A stretch of DNA of 7,903 nt from Helicobacteraceae bacterium (GCA_027081565.1 JALWKG010000028.1:1-7903), one strand, 5' to 3'. Positions 1 to 6,740 are shown, counted from the stretch's first letter. Made by a program: numbers and translations. Notes: a model not told the origin generated them from the sequence alone.

Positions 1-1024
1 GAAGCAAATCAGTTTCCCGATGTTCTCTTCCAACTCGTGAACTGCCGAATAGGCAGCTTGGAAGTAAATCATCAAAGCCATTCTCAGAAAGAGGATGTGA
101 ACTGCCGAATAGGCAGCTTGGAAGGTTGTCTTTTACTTTTTCAAGAGAGTGGGCAAGTGAACTGCCGAATAGGCAGCTTGGAAGAAGAACTGTTGGAGGC
201 CACTCCATGATCGACTGTGAACTGCCGAATAGGCAGCTTGGAAGAAAGAGGTGACAGTATTAGAAACCCCATGTGCGTGAACTGCCGAATAGGCAGCTTG
301 GAAGAATTTAAAAATCTACAGCGTAATGAAAGAGACGTGAACTGCCGAATAGGCAGCTTGGAAGCAAAGTAAAGCCGTTTTAAGAACCCGGCTTATGTGA
401 ACTGCCGAATAGGCAGCTTGGAAGTTTGATCTGCTTGTTAAAAAGGCACTGTGATAGTGAACTGCCGAATAGGCAGCTTGGAAGTGAAGAAGTCGAGGCC
501 AAAAAACTGGAGCGTAGTGAACTGCCGAATAGGCAGCTTGGAAGAAGTTCGTGCAAAAGAACAGCAAGATGGTCTAATGAACTGCCGAATAGGCAGCTTG
601 GAAGCTTTAACGTCATTCAAAATAATATCTACACTCGTGAACTGCCGAATAGGCAGCTTGGAAGTTCAGGATCTTCACTGAGCCACATCGCCACACGTGA
701 ACTGCCGAATAGGCAGCTTGGAAGTAAATACACTCTAAACACATCACTTATTAGTTGTGAACTGCCGAATAGGCAGCTTGGAAGACTCTTTAGGCTTGAC
801 ACGATACTGAAAGTCCGTGAACTGCCGAATAGGCAGCTTGGAAGTTTGAGCGACATCGCAAGGACATCGAGGATGTGTGAACTGCCGAATAGGCAGCTTG
901 GAAGTTTGAGCGACATCGCAAGGACATCGAGGATGTGTGAACTGCCGAATAGGCAGCTTGGAAGTATCGATGCTGGTTCTGGAATCATGCTGAACAGTGA
1001 ACTGCCGAATAGGCAGCTTGGAAG
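1..1024 (+). CRISPR. Subtype I-F CRISPR array, trailer-side part (17 full repeats, 17 spacers)
   Basis: A 28-nt repeat beginning GTGAACTGCCGAATAGGCAG and ending CTTGGAAG recurs with an exact 60-nt period. Full copies start at 37, 97, 157 and so on to 997; bases 1-4 are the tail of one more copy, so the array continues to the left. All 17 spacers are 32 nt. Within the repeat, CTGCC (nt 6-10) and GGCAG (nt 16-20) form a 5-bp stem with loop GAATA. This is the known hairpin cut by Cas6f (Csy4) after the stem's 3' side, which would leave an 8-nt 5' handle CTTGGAAG. That geometry and the 28/32 sizes identify subtype I-F and set transcription on the + strand, leader to the left. No cas gene is in the window. 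All repeats are identical except the copy at 577 (first base A). Spacers 845-876 and 905-936 are identical. Targets cannot be named from sequence alone. Confidence 0.97.
845..964 (+). repeat. Tandem duplication of one CRISPR spacer-repeat unit
   Basis: The 60 bp at 845-904 (spacer plus following repeat) and at 905-964 are identical base for base. Within the spacer, GACATCG also occurs twice, 4 nt apart. Known explanations are recombination or slippage between identical repeats, or a second acquisition of the same spacer. An exact adjacent copy near the old end of the array favours duplication by recombination. Confidence 0.95.
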
Positions 1025-1045
1025 AAATGGAGCCGTTCAGGGCCA

Positions 1046-1212
1046 AAGGGGTCTGGTGACCCTGACCCTCTATTTCAATGTAATCCTCCCTATCTTTGAT
1101 TGTGAAAGACATGTTATTTTAGAAAGAAGATGTTGAGAGAATCCTTCTTTTTTTCTAACTTATTTATATTTGGTCTTTTCTCTTATATAGGGTTAGGGTC
1201 ATCAGACCCCTT
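1046..1212. repeat. Inverted pair of REP-like palindromes (REPIN- or MITE-like)
   Basis: The segment 1048-1073 (GGGGTCTGGTGACCCTGACC and on) and the segment 1187-1210 (ATAGGGTTAGGGTCATCAGA and on) are near-perfect reverse complements: 22 of 24 aligned bases match, with one 2-nt gap, and AA/TT extends the pairing to 1046 and 1212. Each arm also contains its own hairpin: GGGTC-TGGT-GACCC at 1049-1062 and GGGTC-ATCA-GACCC at 1196-1209. Two small palindromes in inverted orientation around an AT-rich centre of about 113 nt is the architecture known for REPINs, which are mobilised by RAYT transposases; a MITE with imperfect terminal repeats is the other option. No transposase or clear target duplication is seen. 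The arms could also serve as a transcription stop after the CRISPR array. The inverted repeat itself is directly visible; the class is inference. Confidence 0.6.
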
Positions 1213-1284
1213 AGCTTTCTGTCTCTCACGCGTACTATTCTGTGCATGTTAAATGACTTTTTATATACTTTGAAGCAAATAAAG

Positions 1285-1341
1285 TTGCTAATCGTATAAA
1301 TTTATGATACGATTATATAAAATAAACGTATCAAAGTAGGG
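1285..1341 (+). promoter_or_regulatory. Probable promoter/operator of the Fic gene with CGTATCA half-sites
   Basis: AATCGTAT (1290-1297) and ATACGATT (1307-1314) are perfect inverted arms 9 nt apart. TGATACG (1305-1311) and CGTATCA (1327-1333) are a second perfect inverted pair sharing the middle half-site, so three related half-sites sit in 44 bp. Between them lies very AT-rich DNA (ATTATATAAAATAAA) suitable for a -10 box, and TTGCTA (1285-1290) may be a -35, though no pair has ideal spacing. A ribosome site AGTAGGG (1335-1341) lies 8 nt before the ATG. Overlap of half-sites with the promoter suggests repression, possibly by the Fic protein's own winged helix; that link is inference. Confidence 0.5.
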
Positions 1342-1349
1342 TATATGCT

Positions 1350-2477
1350 ATGAAAAAATGGTTATGGGAAGATGCAAGGTATCCAGAGTTTCCTTATCAA
1401 TCAGATCTCTTAATCAATGTTGTAGATACTACAGCGCAAAAGATAGGCCAACTGTCTGCACTTATCACTATTTTAGACAAAGCTAAAGAAAGCAATATAG
1501 CCATAGATACTTTTACCGAAGAGATTGTCGCAACCAATGCGATAGAGGGTGAGTTGCTTAATTATGATAGCGTCCGTTCATCCGTACGAAAACGCTTGGA
1601 TAAAAACTTCGATCTTGGTGAGGACAGTTCGACACATCATACGGATGCACTAACATCACTGCTTCTGGATAGTACATCAAACCATGAGTTGCTGACAGTA
1701 GAAAGATTGCACAAATGGCATAGTGCACTTTTTGCAGGAGGGTACACTTCGTTACTCGATGAGATCAAAGTAGGAGCATTTCGTGAGTATGACGACATTG
1801 AAGTCGTCTCTGGTGCTTATGGTAGAGAAAAAGTGCATTATCGTGCTGTACCTGCAAAGAGTATCGACGATGATATCAGTAGGTTGCTTGAGTATATCAA
1901 TCATAGTTGTGAAAATGTATATATAAAGAGTGCCAAGGCACACCTGTGGTTTGTAAGTATACATCCCTATGATGATGGCAACGGTAGGATTGCTAGAGTG
2001 ATTGCTGATTATATACTTTCAAAAGAGATGCCTTTAGCCTATCAATATTTTTCCATATCATCAGCGATACAGCTTGATAAAAAAAATTATTACAATACTT
2101 TAGAACATGCTCAAAATCTTCTTTATAACAAAGCGTATGATTTTACGCAATGGATAAAATGGCATACTGAGATATTAGAAGCATCAATAGTTTTGGGACT
2201 AAAAAAAGTTGATATTGTTGTTCAAAAAGCAAATTTTTGGAACAAGGTTGATTCTGAGGTATTAAACAGCAGACAAATAAAAGTGTTAAACAGACTCCTG
2301 GAGTATACAAAAGGGGAGTTTGAAGGAGGACTCAGTACAAAAAAATATATGAGCATGACAAAAGTTTCCAAACCGACCGCTGTGAGAGATATACAAAAAC
2401 TTGTCTCTTTGGGGTACTTACAACAGATAGAAGGCACAGCCGGTAGAAATGTCAAATATGAGTTGGTTTTTGAATAG
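1350..2477 (+). CDS. Fic family protein (class II), predicted protein AMPylase, with C-terminal winged helix
   Basis: A 375-residue Fic-domain enzyme. The family transfers AMP, or less often another nucleotide-derived group, to hydroxyl side chains of target proteins in the cytoplasm. The catalytic motif is complete: HPYDDGNGRIAR at residues 205-216, with His205 as the general base and Arg213/Arg216 for phosphate binding. An inhibitory-helix motif of the (S/T)xxxE(G/N) type, TNAIEG at 62-67, lies N-terminal to the Fic core, which makes it class II and self-inhibited by Glu66. The N-terminus (WLWEDARYPEFPY) resembles the DUF4172-type region common in such proteins. Residues from about 305 to 375 (SRQIKVLNRLL, then SKPTAVRDIQKL and GYL) look like a winged helix, suggesting DNA binding. 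The start is ATG after AGTAGGG. It stands alone: no small antitoxin gene is adjacent. The physiological target is unknown. Confidence 0.93.
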   Translation: MKKWLWEDARYPEFPYQSDLLINVVDTTAQKIGQLSALITILDKAKESNIAIDTFTEEIVATNAIEGELLNYDSVRSSVRKRLDKNFDLGEDSSTHHTDALTSLLLDSTSNHELLTVERLHKWHSALFAGGYTSLLDEIKVGAFREYDDIEVVSGAYGREKVHYRAVPAKSIDDDISRLLEYINHSCENVYIKSAKAHLWFVSIHPYDDGNGRIARVIADYILSKEMPLAYQYFSISSAIQLDKKNYYNTLEHAQNLLYNKAYDFTQWIKWHTEILEASIVLGLKKVDIVVQKANFWNKVDSEVLNSRQIKVLNRLLEYTKGEFEGGLSTKKYMSMTKVSKPTAVRDIQKLVSLGYLQQIEGTAGRNVKYELVFE

Positions 2478-2558
2478 TAAAGGCAAACTTTTATAACCAG
2501 ACCTGTTCTCCTTTTAACAATATTGCTAGACAAACGCCATAGGAAAGCAGAGTAAGCA

Positions 2559-2586
2559 TTGACCTTGACCAACTGTTAGCTATAAT
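2559..2586 (+). promoter_or_regulatory. Sigma-70 type promoter of the coaX-hisG operon
   Basis: TTGACC at 2559-2564 and a perfect TATAAT at 2581-2586 are separated by 16 nt. A second TTGACC at 2565-2570 is too close to pair. Transcription would start near 2593, about 33 nt before the TTG start of the first gene. It is the clearest promoter in the window and no other convincing one is seen before 4900, which fits one transcript over the next four genes. Confidence 0.65.
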
Positions 2587-2625
2587 TACAAACTTAAAAA
2601 AGACTATTGTTAAGGCAGAACCTAT

Positions 2626-2982
2626 TTGTTACACATTCACGAAATACCAAAAAGAGAGTATATGAGAGCATTGATCGACCAACTTCAGGCCAAGGGCAAG
2701 ATCTATAAAAAGTTAGTAGAAGTACAACCTAAAGAGTTGGGCATACGCAACAAAATACGCATCTTCTCTGCGACCGACATCAATGCTTATTACACAACTA
2801 TTTTTATGGTCTCTCAAAAAAGCCGTCTCTTGATGAAAGACGTGGTAAAGTTTGAAGAGATCTACCAAAAACTGGTGAGCTACAGTGGCCACAACTACAA
2901 GTACAAGATCCTTATCATCGATGCACCGCTCTGCTCAAAAGCAGCTAAAGCCTTTAAAGATGCCAAATGGAAGATCATTTGA
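2626..2982 (+). CDS. Small basic protein of unknown function, first gene of the coaX-hisG operon
   Basis: A 118-residue protein I do not assign to a named family. It is strongly basic (23 Lys/Arg against 11 Asp/Glu) and appears soluble, with no signal peptide or membrane segment. It opens with a helical-looking region (REYMRALIDQLQAKGKIYKK), then alternating beta-like segments (KIRIFSATD, YYTTIFMVSQKSR) and ends with YKYKILIIDAPLCSKAAKAF, which looks like a strand-turn-helix. The proposed start is TTG at 2626, with AAGGCAG 7 nt upstream and a strong promoter; an internal ATG at 2662 would remove 12 residues. It overlaps the start of coaX by 16 bp if coaX begins at its ATG, so translation is probably coupled. 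The composition would suit nucleic-acid binding, but that is speculation. Confidence 0.75.
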   Translation: MLHIHEIPKREYMRALIDQLQAKGKIYKKLVEVQPKELGIRNKIRIFSATDINAYYTTIFMVSQKSRLLMKDVVKFEEIYQKLVSYSGHNYKYKILIIDAPLCSKAAKAFKDAKWKII

Positions 2983-3589
2983 CACTGTGCGACATCGGTA
3001 ACACCTCTTATCACTTTTTAAAGGGAGACCTTGAGTACAAAAAAGAGGTGGCCTCTTTTGATCCTGCTTCCATAGACGAAGATGTCTATTACATCAGTGT
3101 CAATGCTGTGGTAGATACCAAACTTTCAGACTTAAGCCATTGGCACGATCTGCGTTCGAGCATACACTGGAGTGACTATTATGAGACCATGGGTGTTGAC
3201 CGTATTATGGCGTGTGAAGCAATAAAAGAGGGACTTGTTATCGATGCCGGTAGCGCCATCACAGTAGACTTGGTGACTGAGGGGCGTTTGAGGGTGGTTT
3301 TATCTACCCTGGACTTGAGGCGATGCAAGAAACCTATCGTAATATCTCCTCAAGGCTCGATTATAGTCTCAATTTTGAGCTTGATTTGGATAAAATGCCA
3401 AAAAATTCCCGAGATGCTATCAGCTATGGCATATTGCGTACACTTTACAGTGAGGTAATGCGTCATAACAAGCAGATCTACTTAACGGGAGGCAATGCGA
3501 AAGCCTTGTCACAAATATTTCCTGAAGCGATAGTCGACGAACTGCTGCTGTTTAAAGGAATGAAAAAGATGATGGAGAAAAGATGTTAA
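2967..3589 (+). pseudogene. coaX: Type III pantothenate kinase (CoaX), interrupted by a 1-nt frameshift
   Basis: CoaX phosphorylates pantothenate, the first step of coenzyme A synthesis, in the cytoplasm. Frame 1 (2967-3458) shows the family motifs DIGNT (residues 9-13, phosphate binding), GVDR (76-79) and DAGSAITVDLV (93-103). After codon 107 the homology leaves this frame: the expected EGGFIYPGLEAM continues in another frame from 3290, followed by DAISYG and TGGNAK, ending at 3589. Adding one T to the TTT at 3287-3289 restores a continuous protein of 207 residues, a normal length for this family. As read, frame 1 gives an unrelated tail ending at 3458. The break could be a real mutation or a sequencing or assembly error in a homopolymer; error is plausible because the remainder is well conserved. 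ATG at 2967 is one start; TTG at 2979, with GGAAG 5 nt upstream and overlapping the previous stop, is an alternative. It overlaps hisG by 7 bp. Confidence 0.88.
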
Positions 3590-4203
3590 CAGTTGCACTG
3601 CCTAAAGGGCGCATCGCTAAAGAGACCTTAGAGATTTTTGAGACGATATTTGGCGAGACCTTTGCCTTTGATGATCGTAAACTTATTTTAGAGACGGAGA
3701 ACTTCCGTTTTCTTTTAGTACGTAACCAAGACGTAGCGACTTACGTCTTTCATCAAGCAGCTGACATCGGTGTGGTCGGCTTGGACACACTAGAAGAGCA
3801 GGGACTTGACGTTATCCGTCTTTTAGACCTGCGCCGTGGCGTTTGTAAAGTAGCCATAGGTATGAAGGTCGGTGAAAAACTTGACCTTACCAAGGCTGAG
3901 ATCAAAGTGGCGACGAAGATGGTCAACATCACCAAGCGTTACTTTGCTGAGCGTGCTATTGCCGCTGATGTCATCAAGCTTTACGGCTCTATCGAACTGG
4001 CACCACTTGTTGGTCTGGCAGACATGATCGTTGACATCGTTGAGACAGGTGCTACCATGAAGCAAAACGGTCTGGAAGTGGTTGAGGAGATCATGGAGTC
4101 TTCTACCTACCTCATAGCCAACAAAAACAGCTACTTCGAGAAAAAAGCTGAAGTCCTGGACATCTACGAAAAGATCAACGACGTTGTCAAACAAGAGAAG
4201 TGA
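3583..4203 (+). CDS. hisG: ATP phosphoribosyltransferase, short form (HisG)
   Basis: HisG condenses ATP and PRPP to phosphoribosyl-ATP, the first committed step of histidine biosynthesis. The protein has 206 residues, which is the short form: it begins MLTVALPKGRIAKET, contains DIGVVGLD at 61-68 and the PRPP-binding signature DIVETGAT at 151-158, and lacks the C-terminal ACT-like histidine-binding domain of the roughly 300-residue long form. Short-form enzymes are known to need HisZ, a histidyl-tRNA synthetase paralogue, for activity and feedback control; hisZ is not in this window and should lie elsewhere. The ATG sits within the last codons of coaX (ATGTTAA, 7-bp overlap) with GGAGAAAAG just upstream, and its 3' end overlaps the next gene by 20 bp. 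Both overlaps argue for translational coupling in one operon. Confidence 0.96.
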   Translation: MLTVALPKGRIAKETLEIFETIFGETFAFDDRKLILETENFRFLLVRNQDVATYVFHQAADIGVVGLDTLEEQGLDVIRLLDLRRGVCKVAIGMKVGEKLDLTKAEIKVATKMVNITKRYFAERAIAADVIKLYGSIELAPLVGLADMIVDIVETGATMKQNGLEVVEEIMESSTYLIANKNSYFEKKAEVLDIYEKINDVVKQEK

Positions 4204-4879
4204 TCTTGAGCTCTACGCAAGAGTAGAGCACCTTTTAGGCATCGAAGAGTCCACACAGTTCTTGCATGACTCCTATGCACAGACACTTGAGGCTTATGAT
4301 GTCAAGTCCGTTCTAGACATCGGCTGCGGCCGTGGCGGTCTGATGGAACAGCTGGCTCTTGACAACATCGAAGCCAAAGGCATTGATCTGAGTCAGGTGA
4401 TGGTCGATGAGGCCAAAGCCAAAGGTCTTAACGCGGAGTGCATTGATGTGGCTGATGAAAAAGGACAGTATGACGCGGCTGTCGCCGTCTTCGATGTCCT
4501 GAACTTTATGGAATCAGAGGCTCTAGAGACCTTTTTGGACAATGTTGCCAAGACCTTAAAGCCTAATGGACTCTTTATAGCTGACATCAACACCAAGTAT
4601 GGTTTTAGTGCTGTAGCCGAGGGTACGATGAATGCAGAAGATGGTGCTGGTTTTTTAAGTGTTGATGCGGTCTTTGACGAAAATGAACTGCGTACCATCT
4701 TCACCTATTTTGAAAAGGGCGAGGGTGAATGCTACTCCAAAGAGCAGCAGATGATCACACAACATTTTCACCCACTCTCCTTTTTTCGCAAAAAACGTGC
4801 TTTGAAACTCATCAAACATGAAAAGATCTCTCTTTACGACACAAACGACAAGGCACTGCTAGTCTTTTCCAAAGCATAA
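4184..4879 (+). CDS. Class I SAM-dependent methyltransferase, last gene of the hisG operon
   Basis: A 231-residue Rossmann-fold methyltransferase. SAM motif I is VLDIGCGRGG at 43-52, the acidic residue after strand 2 that binds the SAM ribose is Asp68 (GIDLS), and YDAAVAVFDVLNFM holds motif IV. LKPNGLFIADINTKYG is the usual strand-5 region. The substrate cannot be read from the sequence; the C-terminal half (FHPLSFFRKKRALKLIKHEKI) resembles small-molecule rather than nucleic-acid methyltransferases. The start is TTG at 4184, inside hisG (20-bp overlap, different frame). No in-frame ATG occurs before motif I, and starting later would cut the N-terminal helix (DLELYARVEHLLG). The Shine-Dalgarno is weak, so translation probably depends on ribosomes finishing hisG. 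No known step of histidine or CoA synthesis requires it, so its place in the operon may be only positional. Confidence 0.88.
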   Translation: MSNKRSDLELYARVEHLLGIEESTQFLHDSYAQTLEAYDVKSVLDIGCGRGGLMEQLALDNIEAKGIDLSQVMVDEAKAKGLNAECIDVADEKGQYDAAVAVFDVLNFMESEALETFLDNVAKTLKPNGLFIADINTKYGFSAVAEGTMNAEDGAGFLSVDAVFDENELRTIFTYFEKGEGECYSKEQQMITQHFHPLSFFRKKRALKLIKHEKISLYDTNDKALLVFSKA

Positions 4880-4912
4880 TTATCTGTATACTTTCTGCTT
4901 CTGGACACTTTT

Positions 4913-4958
4913 AAAGAGATAGAAAATAGTTGTGTTTACACTTCTCACATCTCTTTTT
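4913..4958 (+). terminator. Possible intrinsic terminator after the hisG operon
   Basis: AAAGAGAT (4913-4920) pairs perfectly with ATCTCTTT (4949-4956), which is followed by two more T, giving a T-rich tail. The 28-nt loop contains a second small hairpin, GTGT-TT-ACAC (4932-4941). It lies 33 nt after the methyltransferase stop. The stem is AT-rich and the loop long, so its strength is doubtful. Confidence 0.4.
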
Positions 4959-5020
4959 CAAGGTAGTCTCTCAAAAGGTGCATTTGTGATGTTTTATTTC
5001 AGCAGAAGGAGACTGACCTG

Positions 5021-5881
5021 ATGACTTACATCGTTCCAAACTATTTTTTAGAAAACAATTATAAAAATCTTACAAAGATCGACACACTCTTATGTTTACA
5101 TTCTATTAAAAAAACAGAAAATGACTTTGTGGATGCAAGAAACACTATGCATAGTATGAACATCCTTATAGCAGGTTCCAAGATCATCCATACAAAAGAT
5201 AAAAACATTACTGTAAATGCCAATGAGATATGTTTTTTAACCCAAAACAACTACTACATGAGTGAACGTATGACCAAACAATCACAATATGAGTCCATGA
5301 TACTCTATTTTGATGATGCCTTTGTATTAGAGTTTATGAAAAAATACAAAATTCGACCAAGCAACACGCAAGAGAAAAGTTGGCTCCAAGTAAGTTATGA
5401 AAAGGACAGATGTTTTTTGGAGACTGTTAGGCAGTTTGAAGTGTATTTGGATAAAAAACTTCCCATAGAACTTTTAAAACTTAAGGTCGAAGAGATCTTT
5501 TTACAGACCTTACGTCTATATCCCAAAAGTTTTTACTCTTTTTTTAACGCTATAGTCAACAACACTGAGGCAAGAATACTCTACATACTTGAGTCCAACA
5601 TAGATATGATAGAGACTATAGAAGATATGTGCAGACTCTCTCGTTTAACACCTAACCAACTGCGTAGGTATGTCAAGAAACATACACATACCACGCCAAA
5701 ACTATGGATAGATGCCAAAAGACTTCAAAAAGCACTGCTCTTAGTGAAGAACTCTGACAAAAATGTCACTGAAATAGCAACAGATTGTGGTTATGCAACC
5801 TCTTCGTGGTTTATTTCACAGTTTAAAAAAGAGTATGGTATGACGCCTAAAGAGTTAAGAAAAGAGTCTGATAAAAGTTAA
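5021..5881 (+). CDS. AraC family transcriptional regulator
   Basis: A 286-residue regulator with the C-terminal AraC/XylS DNA-binding domain at about 184-280. It has two helix-turn-helix units: first around TIEDMCRLSRLTPNQLRRYVK, second around VTEIATDCGYATSSWFISQF, closing with the family signature KKEYGMTPKELRKE. The N-terminal 170 residues (INLAGS-like ILIAGSKIIH, then EICFLTQNN and YESMILYFDD) resemble a cupin-like sensing domain of the ExsA/YesN sort; the ligand is unknown. The ATG has a strong ribosome site AAGGAG (5006-5011) 9 nt upstream. About 100 bp separate it from the following methyltransferase on the same strand, so that gene and the hydrolase after it are natural candidates for its targets. 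It could also act on its own promoter. The family is certain; the regulon is inference. Confidence 0.93.
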   Translation: MTYIVPNYFLENNYKNLTKIDTLLCLHSIKKTENDFVDARNTMHSMNILIAGSKIIHTKDKNITVNANEICFLTQNNYYMSERMTKQSQYESMILYFDDAFVLEFMKKYKIRPSNTQEKSWLQVSYEKDRCFLETVRQFEVYLDKKLPIELLKLKVEEIFLQTLRLYPKSFYSFFNAIVNNTEARILYILESNIDMIETIEDMCRLSRLTPNQLRRYVKKHTHTTPKLWIDAKRLQKALLLVKNSDKNVTEIATDCGYATSSWFISQFKKEYGMTPKELRKESDKS

Positions 5882-5978
5882 GAGTAGCTCTAAAATACTT
5901 ATATCATCTATCACTTTTCTTGTACCTTGCATCTCCTCTTTTAAAGTAAACTGCTTCTTATAAAAAAGGAGCTTTACA

Positions 5979-6740
5979 ATGAAAGAATCAAATCAATGGG
6001 ATGCTGAACACTACAACAAAAATGCGGACTTTGTCTCAAAACTTGCATCTGCTGTAGTAGACTTGCTTGCACCAAAAAATGGTGAAAAGATCCTGGACCT
6101 GGGGTGTGGAGATGGAACTTTAGCATTAGAGATACAAAAACATGGTGCGCAGCTCATAGGTGTTGACTTGAGTGCTGATATGGTTGAAAAAAGTAGAAAC
6201 AAAGGGGTGGAGGCATATGTCATGGGTGCTACAGAACTGGTGTTTCAAGATGAATTTGATGCTGTTTTTTCAAATGCAGTACTGCACTGGGTTCAAGATG
6301 CAAGGTTAGCTATAGAAAATGTCAAACAAGTACTCAAAGGTAATGGAAGATTTGTTGGAGAATTTGGAGGCTATGGCAATATACAGGCATTAAGAGAAGC
6401 CATGCAGACAGTGTTTGATAGACATCCTGAATATGGAAGATTTCAGGATCCCTGGTTCTTTCCTACAAAAGAGGAGTATAAAGAGTGCTTGCAACAGTCT
6501 GGTTTCAGTGTGAAAAGCATAGAGATCATTAAGCGCCCAACGCCCATAGGAGATATACAAGAGTGGCTGGATATATTTGCCAATGGTATTATGAAAAACG
6601 TACCAACTTCACAAAGAACACGTTTTAAAAATGAAGTCGAGAAGATTTTGAGACCTAAACTTTTTACTCCAAAAGATGGTTGGGTCGTAGATTATGTGAG
6701 ACTTCGTTTTGAAGCACAAAAGAAAAATCATGCAAAATAG
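5979..6740 (+). CDS. Class I SAM-dependent methyltransferase (Tam/BioC-like architecture)
   Basis: A 253-residue methyltransferase of the Methyltransf_11 type. It starts with the WDAEHYNKNADFV segment typical of trans-aconitate methyltransferase and related small-molecule enzymes. SAM motif I is ILDLGCGDGTL at 38-48, the ribose-binding acid is Asp63 (GVDLS), and EFDAVFSNAVLHWVQD at 92-107 carries the post-motif region shared with Tam and BioC. The C-terminal part (DPWFFPTKEEYKECLQQSGF, then TPIGDIQEWLDIF) is the usual substrate-covering region of this group. The true substrate is not known; BioC is unlikely without biotin genes nearby. The ATG follows AAGGAG (5966-5971) by 7 nt. A weak promoter-like pair, TTGTAC (5920-5925) and TAAAGT (5942-5947), lies in the 97-bp gap after the AraC gene. 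Its end overlaps the next gene by 11 bp. Confidence 0.9.
   Translation: MKESNQWDAEHYNKNADFVSKLASAVVDLLAPKNGEKILDLGCGDGTLALEIQKHGAQLIGVDLSADMVEKSRNKGVEAYVMGATELVFQDEFDAVFSNAVLHWVQDARLAIENVKQVLKGNGRFVGEFGGYGNIQALREAMQTVFDRHPEYGRFQDPWFFPTKEEYKECLQQSGFSVKSIEIIKRPTPIGDIQEWLDIFANGIMKNVPTSQRTRFKNEVEKILRPKLFTPKDGWVVDYVRLRFEAQKKNHAK

Noticed and set aside
1..1024. Array of a Tn7-like CRISPR-associated transposon (I-F3)
   Set aside because: The repeat is similar, but no tns, tniQ or transposon end is visible, and arrays of such elements are usually short, unlike this one.
1056..1083. Possible degenerate last CRISPR repeat starting GTGACCCTGACC
   Set aside because: Only the first few bases agree, the stem CTGCC/GGCAG is absent, and the sequence is fully explained as the left arm of the inverted repeat.
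426..1136. A 236-codon open frame across the CRISPR array with repeated ELPNRQLG peptides, and similar frames on both strands
   Set aside because: The 60-nt period is divisible by 3, so every stop-free frame stays in register and yields a repetitive peptide. It is a by-product of the array, with no ribosome site or family match.
1122..1155. Intrinsic terminator at AAAGAAG...CTTCTTTTTTT after the array
   Set aside because: The stem is 7 bp of nearly all A-T pairs with a 14-nt loop, so stability looks too low to claim.
1350..2477. Fic toxin of a FicT/FicA toxin-antitoxin pair
   Set aside because: The inhibitory motif is inside the same protein (class II), and there is no separate small antitoxin gene next to it.
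2222..2572. Minus-strand open frames inside fic, hisG and the methyltransferases
   Set aside because: They lie opposite well-supported genes, lack ribosome sites and show no recognisable domains.
3287..3458. Programmed ribosomal frameshift in coaX
   Set aside because: No convincing slippery heptamer or downstream structure is evident, and CoaX is not known to use recoding. Mutation or a read error at the T run is simpler.
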